Positions 19,506 to 28,978 are shown, numbered from the stretch's first letter. The stretch is 64,000 nucleotides of DNA from Marinovum sp048263515 (GCF_048263515.1 NZ_JBLXEC010000004.1:1-64000), one strand, 5' to 3'. Translations and numbers: made by a program. The notes: generated by a model from the letters alone, not told the origin.

Positions 19506-20384
19506 ATGCGGATTGCATTCACCGGTGGTAGCGGCAAGGCCGGCCGACATATCGTTCCCTGGCTGCGCTCGCGCGGGCACCGGGTGCTCAACCTCGATCT
19601 GGACGCGCCGCAGGCGCCCGACAACCTGTCGGTCGATCTGACCGACAGCGGCCAGGTGTTCAATGCGCTCTCCAGCCTGTCGGGCTTCGACGAGCTGAAC
19701 GCCCCCGAGGCACCGAAGTTCGACGCGGTGGTGCATTTCGCGGCGCTGGCGCGCATCCTGATCAAGCCCGATAACGAGACCTTCCGCGTCAATACCCTGT
19801 CGACCTACAACGTCATGGAAGCGGCGGTGAAGCTCGGCATTCCCAAGGTGATCTTTGCCTCGTCAGAGACGACCTATGGCGTCTGTTTCGCCCAGGGCGA
19901 GCTGCGCCCCGACTACCTGCCGGTCGATGAAGAGCACCCGGTGGTGCCGCATGACAGCTACGCCATGTCCAAGATCTGCAACGAGGCCTGCGGCCGGTCC
20001 TTTCAGGCGCGGTCGGGCATCGACATCTACGGGTTGCGGATCAACAACGTCATAGCGCCCGAGGAATACGCCAGCAAATTCCCCGCCTTTCTGGCCGATC
20101 CCGCACAGCGGCGGCGCAACATCTTCGGCTATATCGACGTGCGCGATCTCGGCCAGATGGTGGAGAAATGCCTCGAGACAGACGGTCTGGGCTACGAGGT
20201 GTTCAACGTCGCCAACGACGATCTCTCGGTCGGGCTGAGCAACGCAGAGGTACGCGCGCGGTTCTACGAGGGCGTGCCGCTGCGCCACGAGATGGGCGAG
20301 ACCGAGACGTTCTACAGCAACCGCAAGGCCAAGGAGATGCTGGGCTTTCAGCCCGAGCATTCGTGGCGCGACGTGCTGGGGTAG
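19506..20384 (+). CDS. NAD-dependent epimerase/dehydratase (extended SDR)
   Basis: 292 residues. Rossmann motif TGGSGKAG (7-14), substrate-site SSETTYG, and catalytic YAMSK (Tyr-x-x-x-Lys). The fold is that of nucleotide-sugar epimerases and dehydratases, but the specific substrate is unclear and the flanking genes (parE, phd-doc) do not help. Promoter-side gap of 150 bp to the divergent parE. A cytosolic enzyme, complete at both ends. Confidence 0.85.
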   Translation: MRIAFTGGSGKAGRHIVPWLRSRGHRVLNLDLDAPQAPDNLSVDLTDSGQVFNALSSLSGFDELNAPEAPKFDAVVHFAALARILIKPDNETFRVNTLSTYNVMEAAVKLGIPKVIFASSETTYGVCFAQGELRPDYLPVDEEHPVVPHDSYAMSKICNEACGRSFQARSGIDIYGLRINNVIAPEEYASKFPAFLADPAQRRRNIFGYIDVRDLGQMVEKCLETDGLGYEVFNVANDDLSVGLSNAEVRARFYEGVPLRHEMGETETFYSNRKAKEMLGFQPEHSWRDVLG

Positions 20385-20389
20385 GGCGC

Positions 20390-20767
20390 TCAGCCGGCCT
20401 TGGTGCGCAGCCAGTCGGCCAGGCTCGCCGGGTCGAGGTGGCCCTGGGCGAGGCGGATGATGCGGTCGCCGACCTCTTCGGTCTCGTGCGTGATCGAGAT
20501 GCCGTTCAGGCGCAGGCAGACCAGCATGGTGCGATAGGCGGTGCGCTTGTTGCCGTCATTGAAGCAATGCCCGGTGGCAATGGCCACGGCGTACGCCGCT
20601 GTCAGATCGAAGGCATCCTCGATCAAGCCATAGACCAGGCGGTTGTCCACCCGGGCCAAGGCGCCTTCCAGGGACTTGTCCTTGGCACGACCAGCCAACT
20701 CGCCGGCATTGAGTACCAGATCATGCAGCCGTTCGACCTGGTCGGGCGTGAGCAGGACGAAGTTCAT
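20390..20767 (-). CDS. doc: Death-on-curing toxin Doc (Fic fold)
   Basis: 125 residues. Fic-type motif HCFNDGNKRTA. Doc toxins use this motif to phosphorylate elongation factor EF-Tu and stop translation (family knowledge). The start codon overlaps the stop of phd (ATGA), the standard antitoxin-first arrangement. The loop is intact, so the toxin is probably active unless bound by Phd. Confidence 0.88.
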   Translation of the reverse strand: MNFVLLTPDQVERLHDLVLNAGELAGRAKDKSLEGALARVDNRLVYGLIEDAFDLTAAYAVAIATGHCFNDGNKRTAYRTMLVCLRLNGISITHETEEVGDRIIRLAQGHLDPASLADWLRTKAG

Positions 20768-21015
20768 TTATCCTTCAGGTAGTCGAGCACCGGCGCGGCC
20801 TGGGCGCGTGTCTCTTCGACCGCCGCCAGAACCTCGTCCATCGACGCATAGCGCGGTTCGCTGTCCAGCGTCGCCTCTTCCGGCACCAGGTAGCCGACGC
20901 ATTTCGAGTTCTTCATGATCGCCACCGGCTCGCCGCCGGCGCGGTCGAAGACCTTCTGCGGTTCCCGCAGTTCGGTCATGGTGCAGATGTTGCGGGTGTG
21001 AAGACGGGTGACCAT
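20764..21015 (-). CDS. phd: Phd/YefM-family antitoxin
   Basis: 83 residues. The N-terminal DNA-binding part follows the family pattern (MTELREPQKVFDRAGGEPVAI, shown here in short: VFDRAGGEPVAI then VGYLVPEE). The acidic C-terminal tail (ASMDEVLAAVEETRAQ) would neutralise Doc. It is first in the toxin-antitoxin operon and presumably represses it through the inverted repeat upstream. AGGGA ribosome site before the ATG; an internal Met13 is an alternative start. Confidence 0.82.
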   Translation of the reverse strand: MVTRLHTRNICTMTELREPQKVFDRAGGEPVAIMKNSKCVGYLVPEEATLDSEPRYASMDEVLAAVEETRAQAAPVLDYLKDK

Positions 21016-21037
21016 TGGAGATTCCCTGCATCAAGAT

Positions 21038-21055
21038 GTGTACTGAAATATACAC
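21038..21055 (-). promoter_or_regulatory. Likely phd-doc operator and promoter
   Basis: GTGTA-N8-TACAC inverted repeat in an AT-rich pocket 23-40 bp before the phd start codon. The position fits the autoregulatory site of a Phd-type antitoxin. Confidence 0.5.
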
Positions 21056-21083
21056 TTTTCCGCGCATTATGCAAGGCGCCCGC

Positions 21084-23201
21084 TCAGGGCGTCACCGTCT
21101 CGACCTCGAATTGCACGAACAACGGCACCGGTTCCGGCGTCTTCTTGCGCCGCGACAGCGACACCGCCGCCCGCGTCGTATCACCGAAGCCCGCAGTTTC
21201 CAGCAATTCTCCCAGCCCCGGCGGGCGGGCGCCTGCGGCGCGGGTGCGGTCGACGGCGTCCTGCGCCAAAAAGGACAGGTCCTCGAGCACCGATCCCGGG
21301 GTCACCGGTGAGAACACCACGATCATTCGCTCTCGGCCAAGGCTGGTGTCGGTGATCAGCACGAAATCCTCGTCCAGCCGGTCGCCGGGCTGCATCCGGC
21401 CGTTGCCCATGAAGGTGATCGAATAGTCAGAGCCGACGTAGAGGATGTTGAAATCCACCGGCGCGGCGCCAGCGTTGGCCAGCCGCAGGCCCAGCGTGTC
21501 GTCCGGCACCAGCCGCGGCACCGAGGCCGCTGAGAGGCCCGTGCGCGAGGCGGGCGGCACCTCTTCGCGCACCGCGTCATAGCGCCCGCGCACCATCTCG
21601 GCCTCGACCTGCAGCGCGCTGGCGCCGGCAGTGGCCGCGCCCACCTTCATCAGGTTGAGCGCGCGCGACATCCGGGTTAGGGACTCCGCCACCGCATGGG
21701 CCAGGTCCTCTGGCGTTTTGTCACCGGTCGAGATCGAGGGCAACTGGGCCAGGGTGCTCTCGTCCACCACGCCCGCCGCGGTCAGGAACCAGAGCGCGTC
21801 GGGCCGCACGCTGTCGGCAAAGACCGCGAGGCGCAGGTCGGCCTCGCCGTCGCCCGCCGGCACGAACCGGATGCGCGGGCTGGTCAGCCCGTCGCGGGTG
21901 ATGACCTGCAGGGCGGCGTCCAGGGCGTCAGCCGGGGCAGAGCCGGGGGCAGGCAGAGCGACGGTGAGCGACAGGTTGAGCGTGGTGCCGGTCTTGCGCA
22001 GTACCGCGCCGGGGGGCAGGGCGTCGAGGTCGAAGTCGCCACTGGCCTGCGCCGAAAAGGTCTCGGCTGTGTTCACGGTAAAGACCGCCAGCGCCGCCTC
22101 GTCAGGATCGGCGGGCGAGGCCAGCAGCAGAAGCTCCGAGCCTGCCTCCAGCCCGTGCAACCGGCCCGCCGGCAGCTGCAAGGCGTCGCCGGCGCGGCTG
22201 GCGGGCCATTGCAGGATACGGTCGGCCTCGGTGCGGCCAAAGACCGGCAGGTCGAGGTCGCCTTCGAACAGCGGCGTGGCGCGGGCGAGGTTCTGCGTGC
22301 CGTATTTGCGCAGCACCTCCTGCGCCAATTGCCGATAGGTGATGCCCGGTCGTTCGGCCAAAGTCTCGAACAGCGTATAGGTGAAGACCCCCTGCAGCCG
22401 GCGGCCGGCCTTGCCCTTGGGCATGTTCTTTTCGGGCGTGGTCTCGTTGGTCTGGGCGGCGAAGAAGGCCACCAGCCGGCCGCGGTCGCCGTCGCCCGCC
22501 ACAGCGACCACCGGCACCTCGGGCGGGGCCTGCGGGTCAGGCAGGGTGCGACTGCGGCTCTCGGCCTCGGCCAGGGTCAGGGCGGGGATCGCCAGCGCCT
22601 CTGGCGGCAGTTGCCGCATCCGCACCTCGTCACCGCCGGGCGCGGCGCGGGTGGCGGTGCCGGAATGGCAGCTGTCGAAGACCACCCAGACATCGGCGCC
22701 GCGCGCCCGTATCGCATCGATCATCGCGCCGATCTCGTCATCGACCAATGCGTTCTCGACCGTCCCGACGGTGTCGTTCCAGGGGCCGATGTCCGTCGGC
22801 AGGAAGATCTCGTCGAGCCCGTCAAGCTCGCTCTCGGGGTCGGTCGCGGGGGTCTGCGAGCCGTGGCCCGAGAAATGCAGGTAGACGAAATCGCCGGCCT
22901 CGACCTCCTGCGCCAGCGCGGCAAATTCCGCCCGGATCGCGGCCAGCGTCGGATCGGCCGCGCCCTCGACACCATCGGCCAGCACGGTGATGTTTTCGGG
23001 CGCGAAGGGCAGGGCGGGGTTGCCGGCAAGGAACCGCGCCACGAGGTCGACGTCATTGGCCGGACCCTTGAGCCAGAAGCGTTCATCGAGCGACGGATAA
23101 GTCGAGGCGCCAATCAGCAGGGCATGCGCCTCGCGCGCCAGCGCCGCAGCGGGAAGCAAGAGCGCCAGCAGCGTCAGAAGAAGGGAGGAACGACGAAGCA
23201 T
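21084..23201 (-). CDS. Secreted caspase-like (C14) protease 1
   Basis: 705 residues. A signal peptide ending at AAALA is followed by a caspase p20-like domain (about 25-330): PANDVDLVARFL, the His motif HFSGHGSQ (His113) and the Cys motif VVFDSCHSG (Cys178). The acidic and Ser residues that shape a basic S1 pocket in metacaspases (an Asp in PAND, Ser two before His, Asp two before Cys) are all present, suggesting cleavage after Arg or Lys. The C-terminal part (about 570-690) has a DUF4384-like beta segment (FNILYVGSDYSITFMG), also seen in caspase 2 of this cluster. It follows the PPC-like gene by 10 bp, so they form a two-gene operon divergent from the rest. Confidence 0.85.
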   Translation of the reverse strand: MLRRSSLLLTLLALLLPAAALAREAHALLIGASTYPSLDERFWLKGPANDVDLVARFLAGNPALPFAPENITVLADGVEGAADPTLAAIRAEFAALAQEVEAGDFVYLHFSGHGSQTPATDPESELDGLDEIFLPTDIGPWNDTVGTVENALVDDEIGAMIDAIRARGADVWVVFDSCHSGTATRAAPGGDEVRMRQLPPEALAIPALTLAEAESRSRTLPDPQAPPEVPVVAVAGDGDRGRLVAFFAAQTNETTPEKNMPKGKAGRRLQGVFTYTLFETLAERPGITYRQLAQEVLRKYGTQNLARATPLFEGDLDLPVFGRTEADRILQWPASRAGDALQLPAGRLHGLEAGSELLLLASPADPDEAALAVFTVNTAETFSAQASGDFDLDALPPGAVLRKTGTTLNLSLTVALPAPGSAPADALDAALQVITRDGLTSPRIRFVPAGDGEADLRLAVFADSVRPDALWFLTAAGVVDESTLAQLPSISTGDKTPEDLAHAVAESLTRMSRALNLMKVGAATAGASALQVEAEMVRGRYDAVREEVPPASRTGLSAASVPRLVPDDTLGLRLANAGAAPVDFNILYVGSDYSITFMGNGRMQPGDRLDEDFVLITDTSLGRERMIVVFSPVTPGSVLEDLSFLAQDAVDRTRAAGARPPGLGELLETAGFGDTTRAAVSLSRRKKTPEPVPLFVQFEVETVTP

Positions 23202-23211
23202 GGCGGCCCTC

Positions 23212-23850
23212 TCAGTTGGTGATCAGGGAATAGCCGGAATCGCTGCGCCCGCGGTTGCGCACCACCACGGTAAAGGCCGCGTCCTGCGCCGGGGTCCAGC
23301 CGCAATGGGCAATCGCCGAGATATCGGTGTCGGAACAGACCAGCCGCGACTGGGCATCGTAGACAAAGAGGTTGAGATCGGCCTGGCCGCCGCCCTCGAC
23401 ATAGACATCGGCATATTCGCCGCCACGGTAGGTCAGCGGCGGATAGGTGTCGGTGCCGCCATTGCGGATCGCGGTGATCGAATAGAGCTGGCCGGTCTTG
23501 ACGCCGCGACTGCCCTCGGCGGCGATATCCTCGGCCAGCTGGGTGATCACCGGGTCTTCGGGCGCCAGCGCCACGGCGGCGTCGAGCATCTCCTGCCAGC
23601 CCAGCGGCGCCTCGGCAGTGACCTTGTCGGGCAGGGGCATGTCCTTTTCGGGGGTGCGCTCGACCGGCTCCAGCCGCACCGATTTGCGCAGCTTGGCGGC
23701 GGCGAGCAACAACAGCGGATCGCTGGCCTCCTGACCGGCGAGGTAGAGCTCGGCCGAGAGCGCGGCGGTCTGGGCGGCGGTGTTCTGGGCCGACGCAGGC
23801 GCGGCAAGAAGCCCGAGCGCCAAGGCGGCGGAGACAAGCCAAGGGGACAT
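23212..23850 (-). CDS. Secreted protein with PPC-like C-terminal domain
   Basis: 212 residues from MSPWLVSAALALGL, chosen because AGGAG lies 9 nt upstream. The signal peptide is cleaved near ASAQN. The middle is Ala- and Leu-rich and probably helical. The C-terminal 90 residues (YSITAIRNGG, then YADVYVEGGGQADLNLFVYD, CGWTPAQDAAFTVVV and SGYSLITN) match the pattern of bacterial pre-peptidase C-terminal domains, which often accompany secreted proteases. Two cysteines may form a disulfide. It is first gene of the operon with caspase 1, so it could be a substrate, chaperone or targeting partner of that protease. Confidence 0.6.
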   Translation of the reverse strand: MSPWLVSAALALGLLAAPASAQNTAAQTAALSAELYLAGQEASDPLLLLAAAKLRKSVRLEPVERTPEKDMPLPDKVTAEAPLGWQEMLDAAVALAPEDPVITQLAEDIAAEGSRGVKTGQLYSITAIRNGGTDTYPPLTYRGGEYADVYVEGGGQADLNLFVYDAQSRLVCSDTDISAIAHCGWTPAQDAAFTVVVRNRGRSDSGYSLITN

Positions 23851-23932
23851 CTGAAACACTCCTGAACCAATCAATTTGACCCGATATTGAGCCGAAGCGC
23901 CCCGCATTCAAAGGATTTGTTGTGGCCTCTGT

Positions 23933-23957
23933 GCACATAACAGCCCTTTTCATGTGC
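23933..23957. promoter_or_regulatory. Inverted repeat in the divergent promoter region of the protease cluster
   Basis: GCACAT (23933-23938) and ATGTGC (23952-23957) flank a 13-nt spacer in the 163-bp gap between the PPC-like gene and the HtrA-like gene. It could bind the cluster's own OmpR-type regulator, though OmpR-family sites are more often direct repeats. Confidence 0.25.
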
Positions 23958-24013
23958 TTCCGGCGGCGCCCCTCCCTAGCTTGAGGTCATGCAAGTTTTC
24001 GCAGGAGTGCGCG

Positions 24014-25318
24014 ATGCCGACCCGAAAGATCACCCGCCGCATGAGCCTCATGTTGCCGCTGTTGCCACTCTTGGCCAAGGCCTCTGACGCCGTGGCGCAT
24101 GAAGCCGCAGACGTCTCTGCCCTGCGCCGGGCCATGGCGGCGACACTGGTGGTCACCGGTGCGGACCGGGACCGGGCGTTCCTGGGCTCGGCCGTGCTCT
24201 GGCAGGACGGGCGGCAGGCGGTGACGGCGGCGCATGTGGTGGGCACACGCCGCGCGCTGCGGCTGCGCGATGCCGAGGGCCGCGAGTTGAACGCCGAGGT
24301 GACGCAGATCGATGCAGCGCGCGACGTGGCCTTTCTGCAGCTGGAGGGGGCGCGCGCCCCGGGCCTCTCTCCGCGCCCCGGACGGGCGGCGCTGGGCGAG
24401 ACGGTCTATGCGGTGGGCGCCCCTTTCGAGGCGGCGCAGACCCTGACCGCTGGCATCGTCTCGGCCAGTGACCGGCAGGTCGACCCGGCGCTGCCGGTCC
24501 GGCTGATCCAGCATGATGCGGCGATCAATGCCGGGTCCTCAGGTGGGCCGCTGGTAGATGCCGAGGGCCGGCTGATCGGGCTCAACAGCGGGCTGGCGCG
24601 GGCCAGCCGGTTCTTTGCCGGCATGGCCTATGCGCTGCCGATGGAGCTTGTGCAGGCGGTGCATGACGGCCGTCTGCGCCCGGTGCCGCGCCTCGGCCTG
24701 CGCCTGCGCCCGGTCGATGCGATGATTGCCGAGGCGCTGGGGCTGAGTGACACCACCGGCCTGCTGGTCGATCACGTCACACCGCAGGGCTGCGCCGCCA
24801 CGGCCGGGCTGCGCCCCGGTGACATCTTGCTGGCGGTCGACGGCAGGCCGATCACCGGTCAGGGCGACCTTGCCCTGAGGATCGACGCGCGCGCGGGCGC
24901 AAGCGTCAGCCTCGGCCTGCGGCGCGGTCCGGAAACCTTGAGCGCCACCCTGCGCTTCGACCCGGCCGAACCCGCGCCGGCGCTGATGGGGCTGACCCTG
25001 TCGGCACAGGCCGCCCCGGCGGCGCGCGGCACCAGCCTGCAGGCGCTGGGCGTGACCCTCAGCGGCCGGCGGGTGACCGCGCTGGCCGCCACCAGCCCGG
25101 CCTATCTGGCCGGTCTCTCGGTGGGCGACGAGATCCTCGCCTTCAACGGCGCGCCCGCCACAGCGCCCTGGCCCGAGATCACCGGTCCGGTCGTGCTGCT
25201 GGTCAGCGCGGCCGGCGGTCAGACCCGCCACGTGGTCTTTGATCCGTTTTCCAACCAGCAGGGGATGCGACCGATCGGCGGTGCGGTTGTGCTTGACCCC
25301 GCGGTAATTACACTTTGA
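24014..25318 (+). CDS. HtrA-like trypsin-fold protease with PDZ domains
   Basis: 434 residues from the ATG at 24014 (AGGAG 8 nt upstream). The N-terminus has a twin-arginine-like leader (TRRMSLMLPLLPLL), so export is likely. Protease domain: His74 (TAAHVV), Asp104 (AARDVAFLQL), Ser176 (NAGSSGGPL). A PDZ domain follows (TTGLLVDHVTPQGCAATAGL onward), then a second PDZ-like repeat (ALAATSPAYLAGLSVGDEIL). A periplasmic quality-control or regulatory protease, as in DegP/DegS, is the family expectation. First gene of a plus-strand run of seven genes. Confidence 0.82.
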   Translation: MPTRKITRRMSLMLPLLPLLAKASDAVAHEAADVSALRRAMAATLVVTGADRDRAFLGSAVLWQDGRQAVTAAHVVGTRRALRLRDAEGRELNAEVTQIDAARDVAFLQLEGARAPGLSPRPGRAALGETVYAVGAPFEAAQTLTAGIVSASDRQVDPALPVRLIQHDAAINAGSSGGPLVDAEGRLIGLNSGLARASRFFAGMAYALPMELVQAVHDGRLRPVPRLGLRLRPVDAMIAEALGLSDTTGLLVDHVTPQGCAATAGLRPGDILLAVDGRPITGQGDLALRIDARAGASVSLGLRRGPETLSATLRFDPAEPAPALMGLTLSAQAAPAARGTSLQALGVTLSGRRVTALAATSPAYLAGLSVGDEILAFNGAPATAPWPEITGPVVLLVSAAGGQTRHVVFDPFSNQQGMRPIGGAVVLDPAVITL

Positions 25319-25331
25319 TCTGGAGGCAGAG

Positions 25332-26078
25332 ATGACCGTGCAAGAGATGACCCAGACCCCCACAGTCCCCGACAAGGCCACAAGGCCCCGCCGCATCCTG
25401 ATCGTCGAGGACGATGCCGCCGCCGCCCGCGCCATGTCGGAGGCGGCGAGCGATCTCGGCTGCGAGCCCATCGTGATGCGCAACTTCGACGACGGGGTAA
25501 AGGCCGCGGGGCTCGCCGATTTCGCCGTCGTGGTCTTTGACCGCATGCTGCCCGGCGGCGACGGGGTCGAGGCGATTGCCAAGATCCGCGCCGGCGGCTC
25601 GACCGCGCTGATCCTCGTGGTCTCGGCGCTGGGCCGCGCCGCCAACAAGATCGAGGGGCTGGAGAAGGGCGCCGACGATTACCTCGCCAAACCCTTCGAT
25701 CCCGAAGAGCTGCGTGCCCGGCTCAGGGCGCTGCTGCGGCGGCAGGAGATGACGGTGCTCGACAACGACCTGATCGCCTTTGGCGATCTGGAAATCCGCA
25801 TGAAGGCGCGCACCGTGCACGTAAAGACCGACCACGTGCCGGTCAGCCCCAAGGAGTTCGAGTTGATCACCTATTTCGCCCGCAACGCCGGGCAGGTAGT
25901 GACCCGGATGCAGCTGCTGGAGCATGTCTGGAACCTGCATTTCGACCCGCAGACCAATGTCGTCGACGTGCATGTCGGGCGCTTGCGCCGCAAGCTCGAG
26001 GCGGCGGCGGGGCGGCCGGTGATCCATACCGCGCGGGGCGAAGGCTATCTCTTCGATCCCGGCCGGGGCGCTGCGTGA
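25332..26078 (+). CDS. OmpR-family response regulator
   Basis: 248 residues. Receiver domain with acidic pair EDD (26-28), phosphoacceptor Asp70 (VVVFDRMLPG) and Lys120 (DDYLAKPFD). The C-terminal winged helix has the family signature VSPKEFELITYFARNAGQ and ends VDVHVGRLRRKL. GGAGG ribosome site; 13 bp after the protease gene and overlapping the sensor kinase gene by 4 bp. It most likely controls this cluster. Confidence 0.93.
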   Translation: MTVQEMTQTPTVPDKATRPRRILIVEDDAAAARAMSEAASDLGCEPIVMRNFDDGVKAAGLADFAVVVFDRMLPGGDGVEAIAKIRAGGSTALILVVSALGRAANKIEGLEKGADDYLAKPFDPEELRARLRALLRRQEMTVLDNDLIAFGDLEIRMKARTVHVKTDHVPVSPKEFELITYFARNAGQVVTRMQLLEHVWNLHFDPQTNVVDVHVGRLRRKLEAAAGRPVIHTARGEGYLFDPGRGAA

Positions 26079-27451
26079 GGCCGGTGCGGCTGGCCCGTTC
26101 GGCGAGCCTGCGCCTGACGCTGGCGATTGCCAGCCTGATCCTGCTGATGGCGCTCTTGGCGATGGCGGTGCAGTACCGCACCGCCGCGCAGGCGCTCGAC
26201 CGGCAGCAGCGCGAACTGCTGCAATCCGACATCGACAGTTTCGCCGAGCTCTACGACCAGCGCCGCATCCCGGCGCTGCGTCAGGCCATCGAGGACCGCG
26301 CGGCGCAGACGCCGCAGGGTCAGGCGCTCTACCTGTTGCAGGACCGCGAGGGGCGGACGCTGGCGGGCAACCTGTCAGACTGGCCCGAGGACCTGCCGGC
26401 GATGGCCGGCGGCGTGACCGAGGCGGCACCGCGCCAGTTCACCCTGCCGCCGGGCGAGGCGGCCTACAACGGCATCGCCCGGGTGCTGCCCGGCGGCTTT
26501 CCCCTGCTGGTGGCCCGCGCCGACACGCTCACCGCCGACACCCTGGCCGAGATGCGCGGCACGCTGTTGTGGATGACGCTGGCGCTGCTGGGCATGGCGG
26601 CGCTGACCGGCGGCTTTGTCAGCCGGCTGGTGCTGCGCCGGATCGACCGGGTCAATGCCCTGGCCGACCGGGTCGCCGCCGGCGATCTGGCGGCGCGGCT
26701 GCCCGGAGCCCGCAGCCCGGATGAATTCGGCGCGCTCGAGGAGCATGTGCATGCGATGCTCGACCGCATCCAGAACCTGAACGCCGCCACCAACCGGCTG
26801 TCGGACGCCATCGCGCACGAGCTGCGCACGCCGCTCAACCGCATCGCCCAGAAGCTCGACCAGCTCGAAGGCCAGCCGGAGCTGGTGGGCGAGATCCGTG
26901 CCGAGCTGCGCGGCACCATCCGCATCTTCGACGCCTTGCTCGACATCTCGGGCGCGCTGGCGGAACAGGGCCAGAGGCCCGGTCTCGCGCCGCTCGATCT
27001 GAGCCAGGTGGCGCAGGAGGTCTTCGAGCTTTACGAGCCGGTGGCCGAGGAGGCGGGGCTCGCCTGCCGGATCGCCGCCGAACCGGGGCTGCACATTCTG
27101 GGCGACCGGTCGCTTCTGGCGCAGCTGATCGCCAACCTGCTCGACAATGCCATCAAGTTCTGCGCGCCCGGCGACACCCTGACCCTGAGCCTGACGGCAG
27201 CGGAGACGCGCCATGTGCTCGAGGTCTCGGACACCGGGCCGGGGGTGCCCGAGGACATTCGCGCCGATCTCTTCGAGCAGTTCACCCGTGCCGAGCGCGA
27301 CCGCGACAAGGCCGGCCACGGGCTGGGCCTCGCGCTGGTGCAGGCCATCGCGGCGCGTCATGGCGCACGGCTCGACCTGCCGCAGCGGTCGAAAGGTTTT
27401 GCGATTGCCATCGCCTTCCCTAAGCTTGACGCAGAGTTAAGTGATTCGTGA
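26075..27451 (+). CDS. Membrane sensor histidine kinase
   Basis: 458 residues, GTG start overlapping the regulator's stop (GTGA). Two membrane segments (about 12-32 and 163-184) enclose a 130-residue periplasmic sensor region. A HAMP domain precedes the HisKA box AIAHELRTPLNRI (His248). ATPase motifs: NLLDNAIKF, DTGPGVP and GHGLGLAL. It is the cognate partner of the preceding regulator; a periplasmic sensor domain fits a cluster whose other products are exported. Confidence 0.92.
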   Translation: MRPVRLARSASLRLTLAIASLILLMALLAMAVQYRTAAQALDRQQRELLQSDIDSFAELYDQRRIPALRQAIEDRAAQTPQGQALYLLQDREGRTLAGNLSDWPEDLPAMAGGVTEAAPRQFTLPPGEAAYNGIARVLPGGFPLLVARADTLTADTLAEMRGTLLWMTLALLGMAALTGGFVSRLVLRRIDRVNALADRVAAGDLAARLPGARSPDEFGALEEHVHAMLDRIQNLNAATNRLSDAIAHELRTPLNRIAQKLDQLEGQPELVGEIRAELRGTIRIFDALLDISGALAEQGQRPGLAPLDLSQVAQEVFELYEPVAEEAGLACRIAAEPGLHILGDRSLLAQLIANLLDNAIKFCAPGDTLTLSLTAAETRHVLEVSDTGPGVPEDIRADLFEQFTRAERDRDKAGHGLGLALVQAIAARHGARLDLPQRSKGFAIAIAFPKLDAELSDS

Positions 27452-27460
27452 GCACTATTC

Positions 27461-28924
27461 ATGCACCTCAAGGGGCTGGCGGCGCTTGGGCTGGTTCTTT
27501 TTCTTGCTGGCTGCGCCGCTCTGAACAAACCGTTGAACCTCGCCTTGACGGAAGGGCGCAACGCGCCTTTCGCGGGTCCCGTGGTGCCGGACGCCGGCGA
27601 GACCTATATCGGTCTGGCGTTCTCTGGCGGCGGCATGCGGGCCTCGGCCTTTGCCCATGGCGTGCTCGAGGAACTGCGCGCGCTGTCGCGCTCTGACAGG
27701 GCGCCCTTCGGCATGTTGTCGGACGTGCGGCTGGTCACCGGGGTTTCCGGCGGCTCGGTCACCGCGGCGCATTTCGGGCTTTATGGCCCGGCCTCGATCG
27801 AGGGCTACCGCGAACGCTATCTGATCACCGATGCCGAACGCTATATGGCGAATTCCCCGGTCAACCCGGTGGCGATCCTGCGCGGCCTGTCAGGCGGCGC
27901 CAACGGGCGCGAGACCTTCGGTCGCTATCTCGACGAGGTGCTGTTCAAGGGCGCGACCTTTGGCGATCTGGCGAAACGCTCGCAGATCACCACATGGATC
28001 AACGCCACCGACATCGCCAACAAGGTGACCTTCCTGTTCAGCCCCGAGACCTTCGATGCGCTGTGTTCGGACCTCGACAGTTTCCCGATCTCCGAGGCGG
28101 TGGCGGCCTCGGCGGCTTTTCCGCTGGTGTTCTCGCCCATCGTGCTCGAGGCGCATGCCGGCAGCTGCGGCTACAGCGAGCCCGATTGGCTGACCGCCGC
28201 GCGCCACAACCCCGAGGCGACGGCGGCGATGATCGCCCATGCCGAGGCGCTGGAGAGCTATGCCGGCGGCGGTGACGTCAAGTATCTCAAGCTGCTCGAC
28301 GGCGGCATCACCGACAATTTCGGCACAACCGGCCTGGCGGTGGCGCGGGCGCGGGCCGAGACGCCTTATGCGCCGCTGACGCCCGAGCAGGCGGTGACGC
28401 TGAAACGCGCGCTTCTGCTGGTGGCAGATGCCGGGGTGCGGCGCGACCTGGCCTGGACCTCGCGGCTCAGGGGGCCTGGCGGGGTGCAGCTGGCGACCTC
28501 GATTGCCAATGCCTCGATGGGCGCGGCCTCGCGCACCGGCTATGACGCCATGCGCCTGCAGATCGCCAACTGGGAGCGGGACCTGGTGGAGTATCGCTGC
28601 GGTCTGGCCCTGTCGGAGGTGCGCAGGCTGCGTGGCAGCATCAGGGGTTGGGACTGTCGCGACATCAAGTTCTTTGTCGGCCAGGTCTCGTTCCGGGGGC
28701 TGCCAGACGCCATGCGCGACACGCTCGACGATATCCCGACGCGGCTGCGGCTCGAGACCGAGGAGGTCGACTTGGCGATCGAGGCCGGCCGGCTCTCGAC
28801 CCGGCAGAACGCCCAGGTTCAGGGCTTCCTGCGCGCCGCCGGCTATGTCGAAACCGATCCGCTGCTGACCCGGCGCAGCACCGGACCCGCGCCCCGCCGC
28901 ATCGCCCCGTTGCGGAGGGAATGA
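27461..28924 (+). CDS. Patatin-like phospholipase lipoprotein
   Basis: 487 residues. A lipoprotein signal with lipobox LAGC (Cys18). The patatin fold is shown by the oxyanion motif SGGGMRASAF (55-64), nucleophile elbow GVSGGS (Ser96) and catalytic Asp280 in KLLDGGITDN. Patatins hydrolyse acyl esters of phospholipids and other lipids. Anchored at the membrane, it could act on the envelope itself. 9 bp after the kinase gene; no clear ribosome-binding site, so it may rely on coupling. Confidence 0.88.
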   Translation: MHLKGLAALGLVLFLAGCAALNKPLNLALTEGRNAPFAGPVVPDAGETYIGLAFSGGGMRASAFAHGVLEELRALSRSDRAPFGMLSDVRLVTGVSGGSVTAAHFGLYGPASIEGYRERYLITDAERYMANSPVNPVAILRGLSGGANGRETFGRYLDEVLFKGATFGDLAKRSQITTWINATDIANKVTFLFSPETFDALCSDLDSFPISEAVAASAAFPLVFSPIVLEAHAGSCGYSEPDWLTAARHNPEATAAMIAHAEALESYAGGGDVKYLKLLDGGITDNFGTTGLAVARARAETPYAPLTPEQAVTLKRALLLVADAGVRRDLAWTSRLRGPGGVQLATSIANASMGAASRTGYDAMRLQIANWERDLVEYRCGLALSEVRRLRGSIRGWDCRDIKFFVGQVSFRGLPDAMRDTLDDIPTRLRLETEEVDLAIEAGRLSTRQNAQVQGFLRAAGYVETDPLLTRRSTGPAPRRIAPLRRE

Positions 28925-28978
28925 CAAATGCGGTCAGGGGAGGGGGCAGATGTTGAAGCAAACCGGCGGAGCGGCAAG

